DNA of 64,000 bases from Epiperipatus broadwayi (GCA_028023455.1 JAQFVV010012545.1:744001-808000), one strand, 5' to 3'. Shown: positions 36,881-48,239, counted from the stretch's first letter. The notes: generated by a model from the sequence alone, not told the origin. A program made the numbers and translations.

Positions 36881-38158
36881 CAGGCAAAACTCTCCATATA
36901 GTAGTGCCACTCAGTGCAATCCAGAGTAATCAATGAATGCAAGAAGGTTTGTGCATAGAATCCCTGTCTAGCGCCTACTCATCCAAAATCCCCAGACTAG
37001 TTTCTAGTTTGTAGCTTTCATCAGTGAGGAGCTTGGATCTGAGAGCACTGCACCTAGATCTTAGAATCTAATACAACCCTCCAGCAACCACCTTTTATCT
37101 CTATTTAATTACAAAACTATGAGTCTAAAATTGAAAACAATTAAATATTTTCAATCCAAGCTTATTAGCTTATATAGTCATATAGGTCTGAAATCAGTTC
37201 AGTACCCATAAATTTTGATGTCTTTGGTTCTTTAATAATCATAGTCACCACTATCCTATTAGGCTGGATTTGTATTAATCCACTAAACATCACATGATCA
37301 TCATTTTTCATGCTTGCTCAAACTGTTAAAACAGTCAAAACTCTCCAAATAGCAGTGCCACTCTACAAGCCAGAGTAATCAATAAATGCAATGAGGTGTG
37401 TGCATAAAATCCTATCTAGTGCCTACTCATCCAATATCCCCAGACTAGTTTCTAGCTTGTGGCTTTCATCAGTGAAGAGTCTAAAATCTAGGTGCAGTGC
37501 TCTCTGATTCGAAGCTCCTCACTGATGAAAGCCACAAGCTAGAAACTAGTTTCGGGATATTGGGTGAATAGGCACTAGATAGGGATTTTATGCACAATCC
37601 TTCTTGCATTCATTGATTACTCTGGCTTGCACTGAATGGCATTACTGTATGGAGAGTTTTGCCTGCTTTAACAGCTTGAACAAGCATAAGAAATGGTGAT
37701 TATGTGGTGTTTAGTAGTTTAATAACAATTCTAAGATGATAGTGTGACTATTGTTATTAAAGAACCAAAGACACCAAAATGTATGGATACTGAACTGAGT
37801 TTAGACCTATAAGAGTATATAAGCTAATGAGCTTGGAATTAAAATATTATGTTTTCAATTTTAGACTCATAGTTTTGTAGTTAGATAGAGACAAAGGTGT
37901 TTGCTGGAGGGTTGGATTAGATCCTAAGATCTAGATGCAGTGCTTTCAGATCCAAGGCTCCTCACTGATGAAAGCCACAAGCTAGACACTAGTCTGGGGA
38001 TATTGCATGACTAGGCACTAGATAGAGATTTTATGCACAAACCTTCTTGCATTTCATTGATTACTCTGGCTTGGCTTGCACTGAGCGGCACTAGGGTATG
38101 GAGAGTTTTGTCTGTTTTAACAGCTTGAGCAAGCATAAGAAATGGTGATCATGTTTGT
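36881..38158. repeat. Giant inverted repeat built from a twofold unit
   Basis: Left arm is unit A (36881-37065), spacer (37066-37330) and unit B (37331-37478). Right arm is unit C (37482-37665), spacer (37666-37925) and unit D (37926-38122), in reverse orientation. Units start CAGGCAAAACTCTCCATA or CAGTCAAAACTCTCC and contain ATCCCCAGACTAGTTTCTAG, GGCTTTCATCAGTGA and GAGCACTGCACCTAGATC. Spacers share CCAACCCTCCAGCAA, ACTATGAGTCTAAAATTGAA and TTTGGTTCTTTAATAA. The right arm runs about 36 bp further into a repeat of the spacer end. Arms are about 600 bp around an almost absent loop. No coding frame is recognised; ends without a clear target duplication leave the mechanism open. Confidence 0.92.
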
Positions 38159-38284
38159 TATTTTTACTGAAAAATTTATAATCTATTTATTTAGCTTATT
38201 TTAGTTGATTTATATTATCTTGATTTCATTCTTCAAATTTACACGACATGCATCTTTAAACACGTGCTTTTACTATCCTATATT

Positions 38285-38345
38285 TGTAATTATAGAGGAT
38301 TTGAACCCAGGCTTTCAAGCTCCCCTCAGTTATCCAATCTATATA
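38285..38345 (-). mobile_element. tRNA-3'-half-like SINE fragment (SINE-C)
   Basis: The reverse complement reads GGGGAGCTTGAAAGCCTGGG then TTCAAATCCTCTATAAT. GTTCAAATC is a perfect B box, and GCTTGAAAGCCTGGGTTCAAATCC looks like the anticodon-to-T-arm part of a tRNA. The same sequence forms the ends of the fold-back at 19897-20690 and the insertion at 62319-62406. Confidence 0.6.
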
Positions 38346-39563
38346 CTTTTTTTTTTCTCTCTAGTTTGGGAGAATGTGCTTATATCATCAAAAAAAAAAA
38401 ATCAGAATGGAAAAAAAAATGTTAGATTCCATTCTGAAGTAACCCGAAAATTAGCCAAAAATAAAAATATAACGGCAAAAAACATAAGTAATTGTATTTT
38501 TAGGGTAAAAATAGATAATTATTAACATATTTAAGTTTGCTTGATAATGTGTAAAGGGAACAATTATACGGAATTATAATGGTAAAATAGTATTGATTTT
38601 GATCTTTAAGTCAAAATTAATATTTTTATTAAAAAAAAATAGTTTTTTTTTTTTTAAAAGAAAAAGAAAGGCCAAAATATTTTACTTAATTAAAATCATA
38701 ATTGGTAAAACTTAATGAAAGTATCTCATCTTCTAACTAATGAAATTTATTCTTTAATCTCAACTCCGTCACACCACATTAAACAAACTCAGCTTTCTTA
38801 GTCTGCTTCAATTTTCCATAATGAATTATTCATCTTCTTTCACATTGATTAAGGATGTGTTTTTTTTTTCTGATTTTGCTTTCTCTTCATTTTGGTTTTA
38901 TTGACTTCAGTCTCCAGTTTTAACTAATAAACAGTATTCAATAAATTAGTCTGATGAAAGACATTTATTTCTCTTACAGCAATAAAATTTTCATGATAGA
39001 TTTTTATTTACAATAGATCACTGAAATATGAAAAAAAATTCTCCATCTGTATATTTTAATTTAAATTAATATTGAATAAATTAGCTTTAAATGAATATAT
39101 TTTATCACTCCTCGGTTTTTTTTCCTTTACATATATATCAAACCTTGAGAAAGCCTGACCCAAGTAGTCTCCAAAATACTCAGACTATTTTGACACTTTT
39201 TGTTCCCCCCCCACCCTCTATGTATATATATATATTAATTTTTATAGGTTTTCCAAATACTTGTCAACTCCTTTGATACTTTTCTTCTCTCTCCTTCTAT
39301 GTATATAAGTCATCATGACAGTTAATCTCTGTAGACTTCTCAAAAGCTTCCCAACTACTTTAACACTTTGTGGATTCTTATTTACTTAATGTCTATTAAT
39401 ATATTATTTTAATCACTGCTTTTTTGGCTTTATGTAACTGTATAATTAGATGGAATTCAATCTATAATTCATTTGTTTGTTGTTTTATTTTCTTATATTA
39501 GATATTGTACTAATTTTCAATATAATTTTAGTTTACTTACGTAGCATCAGATGTGACATTAAT
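38346..39563. other. AT-rich stretch without recognised gene
   Basis: Simple-sequence runs only. The plus-strand frame at 38205-38525 overlaps the SINE-C fragment and homopolymer A and is not credible as a gene. Confidence 0.55.
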
Positions 39564-39572
39564 TATTATTGT

Positions 39573-39687
39573 GTCAAGCATTGTTAGCCGAGAGGTCATC
39601 GCAGCCGCCTTGCAAGCAAGTAGTTGGTTGCAGACGGTTGTGGGTTGGCATCCTGGCCGATGCTATGACATATGAGGGAAAAAAAAA
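39573..39687 (+). mobile_element. Short tRNA-only SINE (SINE-A), second copy with A-rich tail
   Basis: Starts GTCAAGCATTGTTAGCCGAG and ends GATGCTATGACATATGAGGG plus a run of A. A 9-bp repeat TATTATTGT flanks it (39564-39572 and 39688-39696). AGCCGAGAGGTCATCGC is the A-box region. The internal part differs from the copy at 26111 (CCTTGCAAGCAAG in place of the anticodon arm), and the B box is degraded (GGGTTGGCATCC). The first six bases of the tRNA-like part (GCATTG) pair with CGATGC at its end. The frame at 39569-39799 runs through the SINE and is not a gene. Confidence 0.82.
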
Positions 39688-39696
39688 TATTATTGT

Positions 39697-40982
39697 AAAA
39701 TTATATACTCCAACTAAGGTTTTTGATGAGAAATGTATAAAACACCCAAAAGCATATATAGAAAGACTATTACTAGACTTGGGAATGAGTAAATGCTAAG
39801 TAGATGGTGATAACATTAATTCAGAGGATATAATTTTTGAAAAGTGATTAGGAAAATGAAATAGTAAATGAAGAGGGTTTGATTGATTTGTGCAAGATGT
39901 TTTATTTGGGATTAATAGTTGTTTTTTTTTCTTTCTGTATTAAAGCTCTCCCTTAAGTTTTTTTTTTTTTTGATTAACACAAAATTAATTCAATCACTTT
40001 TCATATAGAATAAAATGGCATACATCATTAATTGATTCTAAAAATAAAATGAGTATATAATAGCCTTTATCGAAAAAATATGAATACTTTCTTTAAAAAA
40101 AATCCATGAACATTGTCCTTAAACAAATAAATGTGTGAATAAGAAAAAATTCGTCTGGGATTTAGTTAACTATTTTATTCATTTGGAATGATTCTAAAAT
40201 GATTAAAAATTAAATCCATCTACAGAAAAAAGTTTGAATTAAGGGATCAGTGTAGAGAAGACTTCTTTTCTCAATATTCTTTAATGTGATGCTGAATGAA
40301 ATAACAATCGGAAATGAAAAATTTAATTAGAGATTATGTGTTAAATTGGAAAAAGATCAAACGTGATTGTGTCTGTGTAAATATAATGATAAAGTAAACA
40401 GAATCAGAAATTGTGGTGGCGTCAGAACTTTGTTTTTGAATAAAAAGTTTGACTAGAAAAAAAAAAATCAACTGTATAAACCACGATTTTATTGTTAAAG
40501 TTAATGTTAAACTTCTTAGCAATTAGTATATTGATTTCTGTATTAATTAAGTCACCAGGCTTTAAAAAAAATGATTCAAGTTTTTGCATTCTTGAAGAAT
40601 GGCATGGCCATTGGCCACTAGTATCATTCTGGAAGTACTAAAAATCGTTTTTGTTGTAGCTGAATTCTAACTAATTTTTGAAAGGAATAAAAATTGCACT
40701 CACATGGGCATAAAAACATACTATTCAAGTTTTCAAAAAATAGGAATCTGTCACAATGTGAAAACTATAAAGAACAGAAGACCATATAATACTAAATCAT
40801 TCATGCACTTTACTACTGTTACACAATGCTTTATTTACCACTCTCTTTTACAGTTTATAGTTTTGATGCTCCAACAATGTTCTTCAGAACTACAACATAA
40901 TACAAACATATAAATATAAATGAACATATATTTTACATTATTATTTTTCATTTTTTACCCTTTTTTTACATTCTATATTTAT
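39697..40982. other. Unassigned stretch with a possible RT relic
   Basis: At about 40240-40320 one frame reads KGSV*RRLLFSIFFNVMLNEITIGNE, which could be a decayed RT motif B (QGDSLSPILFN--L-EI type). Without neighbouring motifs this is weak. Nothing else recognised. Confidence 0.3.
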
Positions 40983-41218
40983 TAAGTAAAAAATTTTCTA
41001 TATATATATTTTCTATTTTTATTTTATTTTATTCTTATAATATTTAACTCTAACTTAATATTCTTTATATTTTACATTATTATTCATTTTACTAACAATC
41101 ATTATTTATAATTTATTCATTCAATAATTTATAGTCTATTTTAATTCATAATATTATTTTAAACACCTTTTATATCTCCTAACTTCAATGCTAATATTTA
41201 CCATTATACTTTTACTAC
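40983..41218 (-). repeat. Direct repeat X flanking the 41-42 kb mosaic
   Basis: Shares with 42180-42448 the blocks AACTCTAACTTAATATTCTT, ATTATTCATTTTACTAACAA, TATAATTTATTCATTCA, TCCTAACTTCAATGCTAA and CCATTATACTTTTACTACCC, in the same order and orientation. It lies just past the stop of the LINE zinc-binding tail, so it may be that element's 3' untranslated region. Confidence 0.85.
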
Positions 41219-41229
41219 CCCCCTCTTTA

Positions 41230-42175
41230 AATTTGTGATGTGATGTGTTGCACTGTGACCTCCTTAAATGTAGTCAGGAATCTCTCAGCGACTATGCCTA
41301 GAGAAACCTGTTAGCCACTTTACCTTCCCTTTCCATTCCCCACCCTAAGTTTTCCCATAATCTGCTCCATCCCATTTCTACAACATAATCTTTGTCAACT
41401 CTATGGCCTTTATATCTAACCCTCCCCCCTTCCCAAACCCAGCATAAAACCAATAATCCACTTTCTGTATAATGACTTTGTTCATATTTATTCTTCCATA
41501 ACTTCATTATTTGTATTCTTTCTGCTTTCAAGCATTTACATTCAATTAACAGATGCTTAATATTTTCTATGCCTTCCTTACACAATTTGCAGACTAAATC
41601 ACCTATATTTTTCTATTTACATGTATGTTCTCTTGTTGCTAAAGATCCCATTCAAGCTTTAAACAATAAACTACCTTCCTTGCTATTATCATAAATTAAC
41701 TCGAACCCAATGTTCCATTTACTTCTATATATATTTAAACTCTTTTTACTCTCCATACTAGTTCTCTATCTCTCCAATTCCCTATTCTTTATTAATGCAT
41801 CTATTCTTTTACCCCATTGCTTACCACTATAACACTCAACAATACTCCTAAAACAATCATCCCACCTTTTGTACAAGTCATCATCATCATCAACCATTAT
41901 CAATCCACTGCAGGATGAAGATCTCTCCAAGTTCAATCCATCTTTAGCTTCTCTTCTCCACATCACCCCTGCACACTTTCTTATATCATCCATCCATCTC
42001 ACATGTGGTCTCTTTCTGGGTCTTTTACAATCTTTTGTAATCCAGTTTAAAATTTCAATTGTCCATCTATTATCATCTCTTCTAACAATATGTCCAGCCC
42101 AACAAGTATACTGATATAAATTCTTTATCTAAATCATTTTATACTTATATTATTAGCATCTCTCTCTTCCTATTT
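41230..42175 (-). pseudogene. LINE C-terminus with RT-type zinc-binding domain, interrupted
   Basis: On the minus strand one frame runs NDLDKEFISVY (about 42140), is interrupted by an inserted LINE-2 piece (41879-42101), and resumes LYKRWDDCFRSIVECYSGKQ. After a stop it continues WNIGFELIYDN, LATREHTC, then CKLCKEGIENIKHLLIECKC (within 41298-41585). The C-x2-C-x7-H-x4-C spacing is that of the zinc-binding region that follows the RT in several LINE clades (zf-RVT). It continues YKGHRVDKDYVVEMGW and ends near FLTTFKEVTVQHITSQ at about 41230. No RT core is present upstream, so this is a 5'-truncated or rearranged piece. It probably comes from a LINE family other than LINE-1 and LINE-2. Confidence 0.7.
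41879..42101 (-). mobile_element. LINE-2 tail nested in another LINE, with target duplication
   Basis: The reverse complement starts TGGGCTGGACATATTGTTAG (WAGHIVRRDDNRW), continues through KDCKRPRKRPHVRWMDDIRK, CAGVMWRREAKDGLN and ends with CATCCTGCAGTGGATTG and (GAT)n. ACAAGT flanks both ends (41873-41878 and 42102-42107), a 6-bp target duplication. Removing the insert and one copy of the duplication joins the surrounding reading frame. This 223-bp copy is the best preserved LINE-2 tail in the window. The plus-strand frame at 41869-42114 is antisense to it. Confidence 0.88.
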
Positions 42176-42179
42176 TTAT

Positions 42180-42448
42180 ATAAGTAAATTTTTTTTTATT
42201 CTTTATTTATTTTATTCTTATTATTCTTTAAATACATAACTCTAACTTAATATCTTTTATATTTTGTGTTATTATTATTCATTTTACTAACAATCAATAT
42301 TTATAATTTATTCATTCAGTATTTTATAATCTATTTTAATGTATAATATTATTATTTTAAATACATTTTTAAAACTCACCTTTTTATATCTCCTAACTTC
42401 AACTGCTAAATTCAAATTTTAAAAATTTGCCATTATACTTTTAGTACC
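42180..42448 (-). repeat. Direct repeat Y flanking the 41-42 kb mosaic
   Basis: Second copy of the repeat at 40983-41218 with a few small indels, such as an extra TAAATTCAAATTTTAAAAAT. It separates the Penelope-type GIY-YIG piece (upstream on the minus strand) from the LINE tail. With repeat X it gives an LTR-like layout. Confidence 0.85.
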
Positions 42449-42479
42449 CAAATCTCTATTCAAAACTCACTTAATATTA

Positions 42480-42825
42480 TTAATATAAATAGCCTCTTAT
42501 TTTTCTATCCCTTTTATTATCTGTAAATTGTATCATCCTTATAGAATCCTTTTCAACCTCATGCCCTGTCTGTAATTTATGTAAATATGTTGATGAATTT
42601 TTATCATATTTATATTGTAATAGTCTTCTATATATTGAATTCTTCATTTCTCCAACATAATTTATTTTTATAATACTTTTTACAATTAATCTCATATATA
42701 CCATTTATTTCATTATCTAAATTTTTATTATAAATATTTACCTATAATTTTAATTAAATTTTTAATTATATAATTATTCCTATCTTTATACCTATATGAT
42801 TAACTTTATTACTATTTCTTTCTTC

Positions 42826-42867
<42 letters not shown>

Positions 42868-42965
42868 TATAGATTGTATCTTATTTTCTATTAATTTAAT
42901 TTCATTTATAAATTTATATGGATAATCATTATTTATAAATTATTTTTTAATTAATTCTATCTGTT
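42480..42965 (-). pseudogene. Penelope-like element fragment with GIY-YIG endonuclease domain
   Basis: Minus-strand translation gives YPYKFINEIKLIENKIQS, a run of about 12 Asn, then KNLDNEINGIYEINCKK, a frameshift, and NYVGEMKNSIYRRLLQYKYD, NSSTYLHK, TGHEV and FTDNKRDRKIR. GIYEI...YVGE with the following RRLLQ helix is the GIY-YIG nuclease signature; the catalytic Arg is present and the surviving frame (42480-42704) begins after the GIY part. Penelope-like retroelements carry this domain after their RT and use it to nick the target. The RT itself is missing: recognisable sequence stops at about 42965. One frameshift and the truncation make it inactive. Confidence 0.78.
42831..42867 (-). repeat. 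(ATT)n microsatellite encoding poly-Asn in the Penelope fragment
   Basis: About 12 ATT/AAT repeats lie in frame with the Penelope-type coding sequence, between the end of the RT-linked region and the GIY-YIG domain. Confidence 0.85.
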
Positions 42966-42967
42966 AA

Positions 42968-43520
42968 CATAAGAATAGAAGACTATGATGAAACATTGGC
43001 ACTTTACTATTATCAGTTGTGATTTTTTTTCATTGCTTACACTTATTAATTAAGATAATTCATTGGAACAATTAAAATTTTAAAAAAAAAAAGAATTTCA
43101 ACGTTATTTTAAATTTTATATATATATTGAAGATTTTTTATTTTAATAAATCACAAAAATTATATAAAAAAAAAAAAGTTCCACGTGATCTTAGACATTT
43201 TTTTACTTTTTAATTCTTTGAAAGCAATAACATATTGACTTGAAATAAAATTTGAACTAATAGTAAGCGCAATAGTAGAATGTCATTTTCAAAAACTAAT
43301 ATTTTCTGGATGCTCATCGCAGATAATGGGAAACTTTTCTGTTCAATCTGCCATTTGTCTGCTTAAACATCACATTACCTTCTGAGTAGTAAACCATAAT
43401 ATTATTTGTTTTTATTTTAATAATATATGAAATCTCTTTTGTGGTACCATTAATTGTATGTTTATTCCTGATCTTGTAAAAGCAACCTGATTTAGCAAAA
43501 TTATATTAATGAATATTATC
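42968..43520. other. AT-rich stretch without recognised gene
   Basis: Poly(A/T) and (TA)n runs only. Confidence 0.55.
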
Positions 43521-43524
43521 TTAT

Positions 43525-43660
43525 TAACCTGCGGATTTGGTACATTGACAAAATGACAGATACTGGCGCTCAAGATCTAAGAATTGTGGCCTAGTTCGGG
43601 CATTTATTGGTGTTCGAACTTCTTATGAAACTTCTAAGTAATAAACTATTAGATTTGTAT
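43525..43660 (+). mobile_element. SINE-B copy
   Basis: Contains TCAAGATCTAAGAATTGTGG, CCTAGTTCGGGCATTTATTG, GTGTTCGAACTTCTTATGAA and CTTCTAAGTAATAAACTATT. GTTCGAACT is near a B-box match. The order equals that of the minus-strand copies at 27126-27231 and 55461-55555. Confidence 0.75.
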
Positions 43661-45544
43661 TGTATTATTTGCAAATTAAAAAGATTGTATAAGCTGTTCA
43701 AATAAAATGCATAATTTTATTTTTTCACATACTAACAATAAACAGGTCGTGCTTACATAAAATATAGAAGCATTAAAAAAAACTTTAATAATTAAGTGTT
43801 ATAGCTAAATCATACTATCCACTTCTATACATCTAAAACTGCCATCTTCAGATATAAAGCATATATAATAAATATTACAAGTAAAGCTGATGTCATCTGC
43901 ATAGTTTTTTTTTCTCTCTCCCTTTCTCTCCTTTTTCTTTTATAAGAGTTTACCATTTAATTTATTCTTTTAGTTTATTTTGAGGAAAAGTCAATATTTT
44001 TTGTTCTTTGTACTGAAAGTGTGAAACTTGTTATTGATATAGAATTGAAACATAAAAGGTTTTTGATATTTTAAAAAAAAAAACCATAAGGAATTGACAT
44101 TCTGAAACTCTTTTATCACTAATTTTTTACATGTATATTAGCTTTTATAAAAATTGTAAATATATATCTATTAAAACTCGGTATATTAAAATTATAAAAA
44201 TGTTTATTAAAATTACATGATATGTTTGGTTACTAATGATTATCGTGTATAAAGGCAAAAAAAAAAAAAACCATTTAAAAAATTATATATATTATTTACA
44301 TAAATTTGCATATGCAAATAATCAAAACCAATATATTTACTAAATAAAATGAAGATTCCATGTTTATAAAAATAATATATAAGAAAAAGTGAAATATTTA
44401 TTTACTTCCGAGATAATGTGACATTCAAACAGTACAAATTACTGATTGAGGTTCAATCTGTTTACTTTAGCTCTCAAGTTCGTCACTATCATTGATTTAA
44501 ACTACACAGGACTACAAAACAGTGAACTGGTTATATATGAATTCCATTTTCCAAAATTAGAAAATGGATTAGATAATAATCAATAAATTTTATTAGGCTA
44601 GTGTGAAGAGATTATTATCTTCTATATAATTATAATTAAAATGAATTAGAGTATATTAAGAACTGAAAATAACTAAGCGTTATTTGAATTATTGAAACGG
44701 ATTTTGATAATTTTATTGTTATATATGTAAAACGAAAAGGTAGAAATAAAAAATATAAAAGAAAATTTTAAAGATTGGTTTTTTTTTACATAAAATAAGA
44801 AATATATTTTTTCAGCATTCACAAATAAAAGCATAGATGTTTATTCAAAGAAAGATTTTGAAAGAATCATTTAAATAAACTTGCAACTAACATTCATTTT
44901 CTTATAGCAATCCCATTCTGTTTGCCCAATGATCTTTTATCTGACGAAAAGATTGGTTTTGATATTAAAAGAATGAGTGATAATTGCAAATTCATTTAAA
45001 TGATTCTTGGCAGTTACATTGAAGAGTGAATATCCCATACTTTTATTTGTGAAAACAGAAGAAAATTTATTTTTTACTTTTTAATGTATTTGTCAAAATA
45101 AAAGTTTTTCTTTAAAATTACTTTTTTTTTATTTCAAAGATTCTGCCATTTTGTTAAAGCTATCACAGAAAGGTAAAATTAAAAGAATATTATTAATAAA
45201 ACACTAAATTAAAATATTCATTCACTTTCTATATTTTGGGGGATATATATCTAATGAAGGACCATATAAAATATCTAAAGGATCTTAGCAGAAATAAAGT
45301 ATACCTATATTTTTCTAAGTTATTTATAAGATGGTTTGTTACACTTTGCTCTATTTTTGTTATTAATTTAAGTTGATATTTTTCCTCTGTCTTATATAGT
45401 TGAAAAGATTAACTTGTTGATAGAAGAAGCATTTTAGTTTAATCCTTGACTAAAAAAAAAAAAATTCAGTTTGAAATGACTATTGTACAACATTTATAAA
45501 AGTTATATTAGTAATAGCTTTGATGTTGATACTGTTTTCCAAGC
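43661..45544. other. AT-rich stretch without recognised gene
   Basis: About 44940-45080 resembles 4260-4375 (TATCCCATACTTTTATTTGT, AGAAAATTTATTTT), a possible old dispersed repeat. No gene recognised. Confidence 0.5.
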
Positions 45545-47290
45545 TGAAAGATCTAAGAAGGAATATGAAAATATATAAAAATGATGCATTAAAAAGGATT
45601 GAATATTTAGAATTTTGTAAAATAGTGTGAAAAACAGTTAATAACAGTACAAGAAAATATAATTGTGAATTAGCAAAAAAAGTTATAGAAGAGAATAAAG
45701 TCTTAAAAGTGTGAAACAATATCTTGGTATTGGTCGGAAACATTTCTGCAATTAAAAAAATGGAATTATTACTAAAAATAGAGATGACATCATGAAACGT
45801 GTAGAAGAGTTCTATCAATAATTATGTAGCAAGAAAAAGTATCGCCTACAAGTACTACATCTTCTGAATTGTCCAGATTTTAAATGAAGAATGAGATATG
45901 CAATTGATCTATGAAGGAGGGAAACGTTGCAGGTTATGATCTAATAATAATCGTTACCTTAAAAGGAGGTGAAGAAATAGAAAAAACTTTGTCAAAGTTA
46001 TATACTAAATGTCTAAATCATAAAGATGTACCAGTAAAGAAGATAGCAAAAATTCTAGTCATATCAATCTTTTATCAGGTCTATACAAAATTTATACAAA
46101 GATAATTACAACTCATCTACAGAAAACTTTGGATTTTAATCAGTCAAAAGAACAAGCTGGATTTAAAAGTGTTTTTATTACACTGGATTCTATCTAAGTA
46201 TTGCGAGAACTTATGTAAAAAATCAATGAATATGAGTTCTCATTACAATTTGCATTTGGAAATTATGCAAAGTCATATGAGTTCCATCAAGGTATACATC
46301 CTGGATATTGGCATAGAATATTTATAAAAATTTAATAGTAATAATTAAATTATATAATGAGATTACAAAGTTTAACATTGAGAAGGGTGTATGACAGAAG
46401 GACTCCATGACCCCAAAAAAAATTACAGCATATTTATGAGAAGTATTTTGGAGATTAAAATGGAAAACCAAAAGATTAAAAGTAAATGGAAATTAATTAA
46501 GCCATCTAGATTTTACAAGTGTTATGATTTTTGCAAATAATGCTTCAGAACTTCAGGAAATATAGCAAATGTTAACATATAAAAGTAAGAAAGTAGAACT
46601 AAAAGTAAATGTTAAAAAAACTAAAATAATGTTCTATGAATTATCTCAAAAGAAGAAAATAAAGATTGATAATGATGAGTTAGAAGAAATTAATAACTAC
46701 AAATATTTTGATCAGATTATTATTACAGATTGAAACCTAATTGATGAAATTAATCATAGAATTAAACTTGATCGGGATGCAGTTGGTAGAAATAACTTAA
46801 TGTTAAAAATGGAAATATGCCTATGTGTTTGAAAATGAAGGTTTTTAATAAATGTGGATCTGAGACTTGGATACTTAACAGAAGAACAATATAGAAACTT
46901 CTCACTACTCAGCAAAATATGGAGAGATGTATGTTAGGAGTAATAAGAAAAGATTGAAAATGAAATACATGCGTGACAGAACAACAAGGTGTTACTGATA
47001 TCATTAAAAGAATTAAAAGACTAAAGTGGAGTTGAACTGGATACATTTCTAGAAAAGATAGTAATAGTTGAATGCTTGAAATCTTAAACTGCATTCCAAG
47101 AAATTGTAAAAGACCTAAAAAGAGACCATATTTAAGTTGGATGGATGAAATAAGGAAGTGTGCTGGGTGATATGGAGAAGAAAGGATAGAAATTGGAAAA
47201 CCTGGATTGAACTTGAAGGACTTGCATCCTGCAGTAAATCAATAATAGTTGAAAATGATGATGATGATCTATGAAAGCTAGTAGCCAAAT
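45545..47290 (+). pseudogene. LINE-2: non-LTR retrotransposon ORF2 relic, longest copy
   Basis: Patches of translation are collinear with the endonuclease-reverse transcriptase proteins common in invertebrates. RDDIMKRVEEFYQ leads (about 45780), then TSSELSRF, AGYDLI, GGEEIEKTLSKLYTKCLNHKDVP (about 45967-46037) and KIAKILVISIFYQVYTKFI. Next come TLDFNQSREQAGF-like sequence near 46130, VLRELMKKINEYE, KGCMTEGLHDPKKI (about 46385, the motif B region), FTSVMIFANNASEL (about 46510, motif C with FADD decayed to FANN) and VNVKKTKIMFYE. The C-terminus reads KCGSETWILN, GVTDIIKRIKRLKWSW, RPYLSWMDEIRKCAG. It ends in (GAT)n near 47265. Stops and frameshifts abound and the catalytic box is lost. No endonuclease domain is seen, so the copy is 5'-truncated. 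Confidence 0.82.
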
Positions 47291-48235
47291 GATGCAGATG
47301 TGAAGATCTTATTAAACTAAAGTTAAATGAAAATATATAATCAATTATTTATTTTATATTCTTAAATAAAATTTATTAAAATATCTATTTAAGAAGAACC
47401 AATGTATCTATTAAAATTAAGAAGAAAAAATAAAAACAAACTAGTTTTATCAAACAAATTATTCATAAAAATGTATATATTTTTTATGAATTTAAGGTGT
47501 AACATTAATATTATATAACAATTTTTCAATCACTTGATGAAACTATGGTTATTGTAAGATGGAAAAATGGAGTTTGTTATGAATGTCAAAACCAGAGGTT
47601 ATCTGGAAATATGAAATATATCATTATTTATATTTTCAAATATAAGATTAAGACTGGGACTGCAATTTAATATACTTTTTCCAACAGCCACATAGATGAA
47701 ATAAAGAGATAATTATACACAAGTCAGTCATGAAAAAAATAAAATAAAAAACAATATATAAGATTAAAGAAGTTAATATATTATTAATCAATAATTTTCT
47801 ATAGTCAAAGCACTGTAACTATTACCTGCCTTCATAATATTGTCAATCCCCAATATGTTGAAAAGTCTCTTATAAAGATACTGTTTTAATAGACTTTTCA
47901 TTTAAAATTTGATCTCATATTGAAAGTCTATCTATGAAGCACAAAAATAGTTGTTGCATTTATTTATAATTAAAAAAAAGAAGAAAAAATATTATACAGT
48001 AAAAAGTCTGTTGTTTAGTTTTAAAGATGTGAATATATGTGGAATATATATACGAATACATATTGGATAAATGAATGTCCAATATTAAACATAAGTATGG
48101 AATAAGTAGAGAAGAGATATGGGGTATTAAAAGTGAATATGAATAAATGTCTGTTGTTGAATATAATATGGATGCAAGTGGAGAAAGGTTTGAATATTTA
48201 TTTTTTAATGACTTGTTAAGTCATTAGCCCTTATC
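47291..48235. other. AT-rich stretch without recognised gene
   Basis: Nothing recognised. Confidence 0.55.
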
Positions 48236-48239
48236 AAGA

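Noticed and set aside
38205-38525. Plus-strand 106-codon frame as a gene
   Set aside because: Crosses a SINE-C fragment and poly(A)-encoded Lys runs; no domain.
39569-39799. Plus-strand 76-codon frame as a gene
   Set aside because: First half is the SINE-A copy read as protein; the second half has no partner or start of its own.
41869-42114. Plus-strand 81-codon frame
   Set aside because: Antisense to the nested LINE-2 tail.
40983-42448. True LTR retrotransposon
   Set aside because: No TG...CA ends, primer-binding site, gag, protease or integrase between the direct repeats; the contents are LINE-derived.
45480-45818. Minus-strand 112-codon frame
   Set aside because: Antisense to the 5' part of the LINE-2 relic, low-complexity translation.
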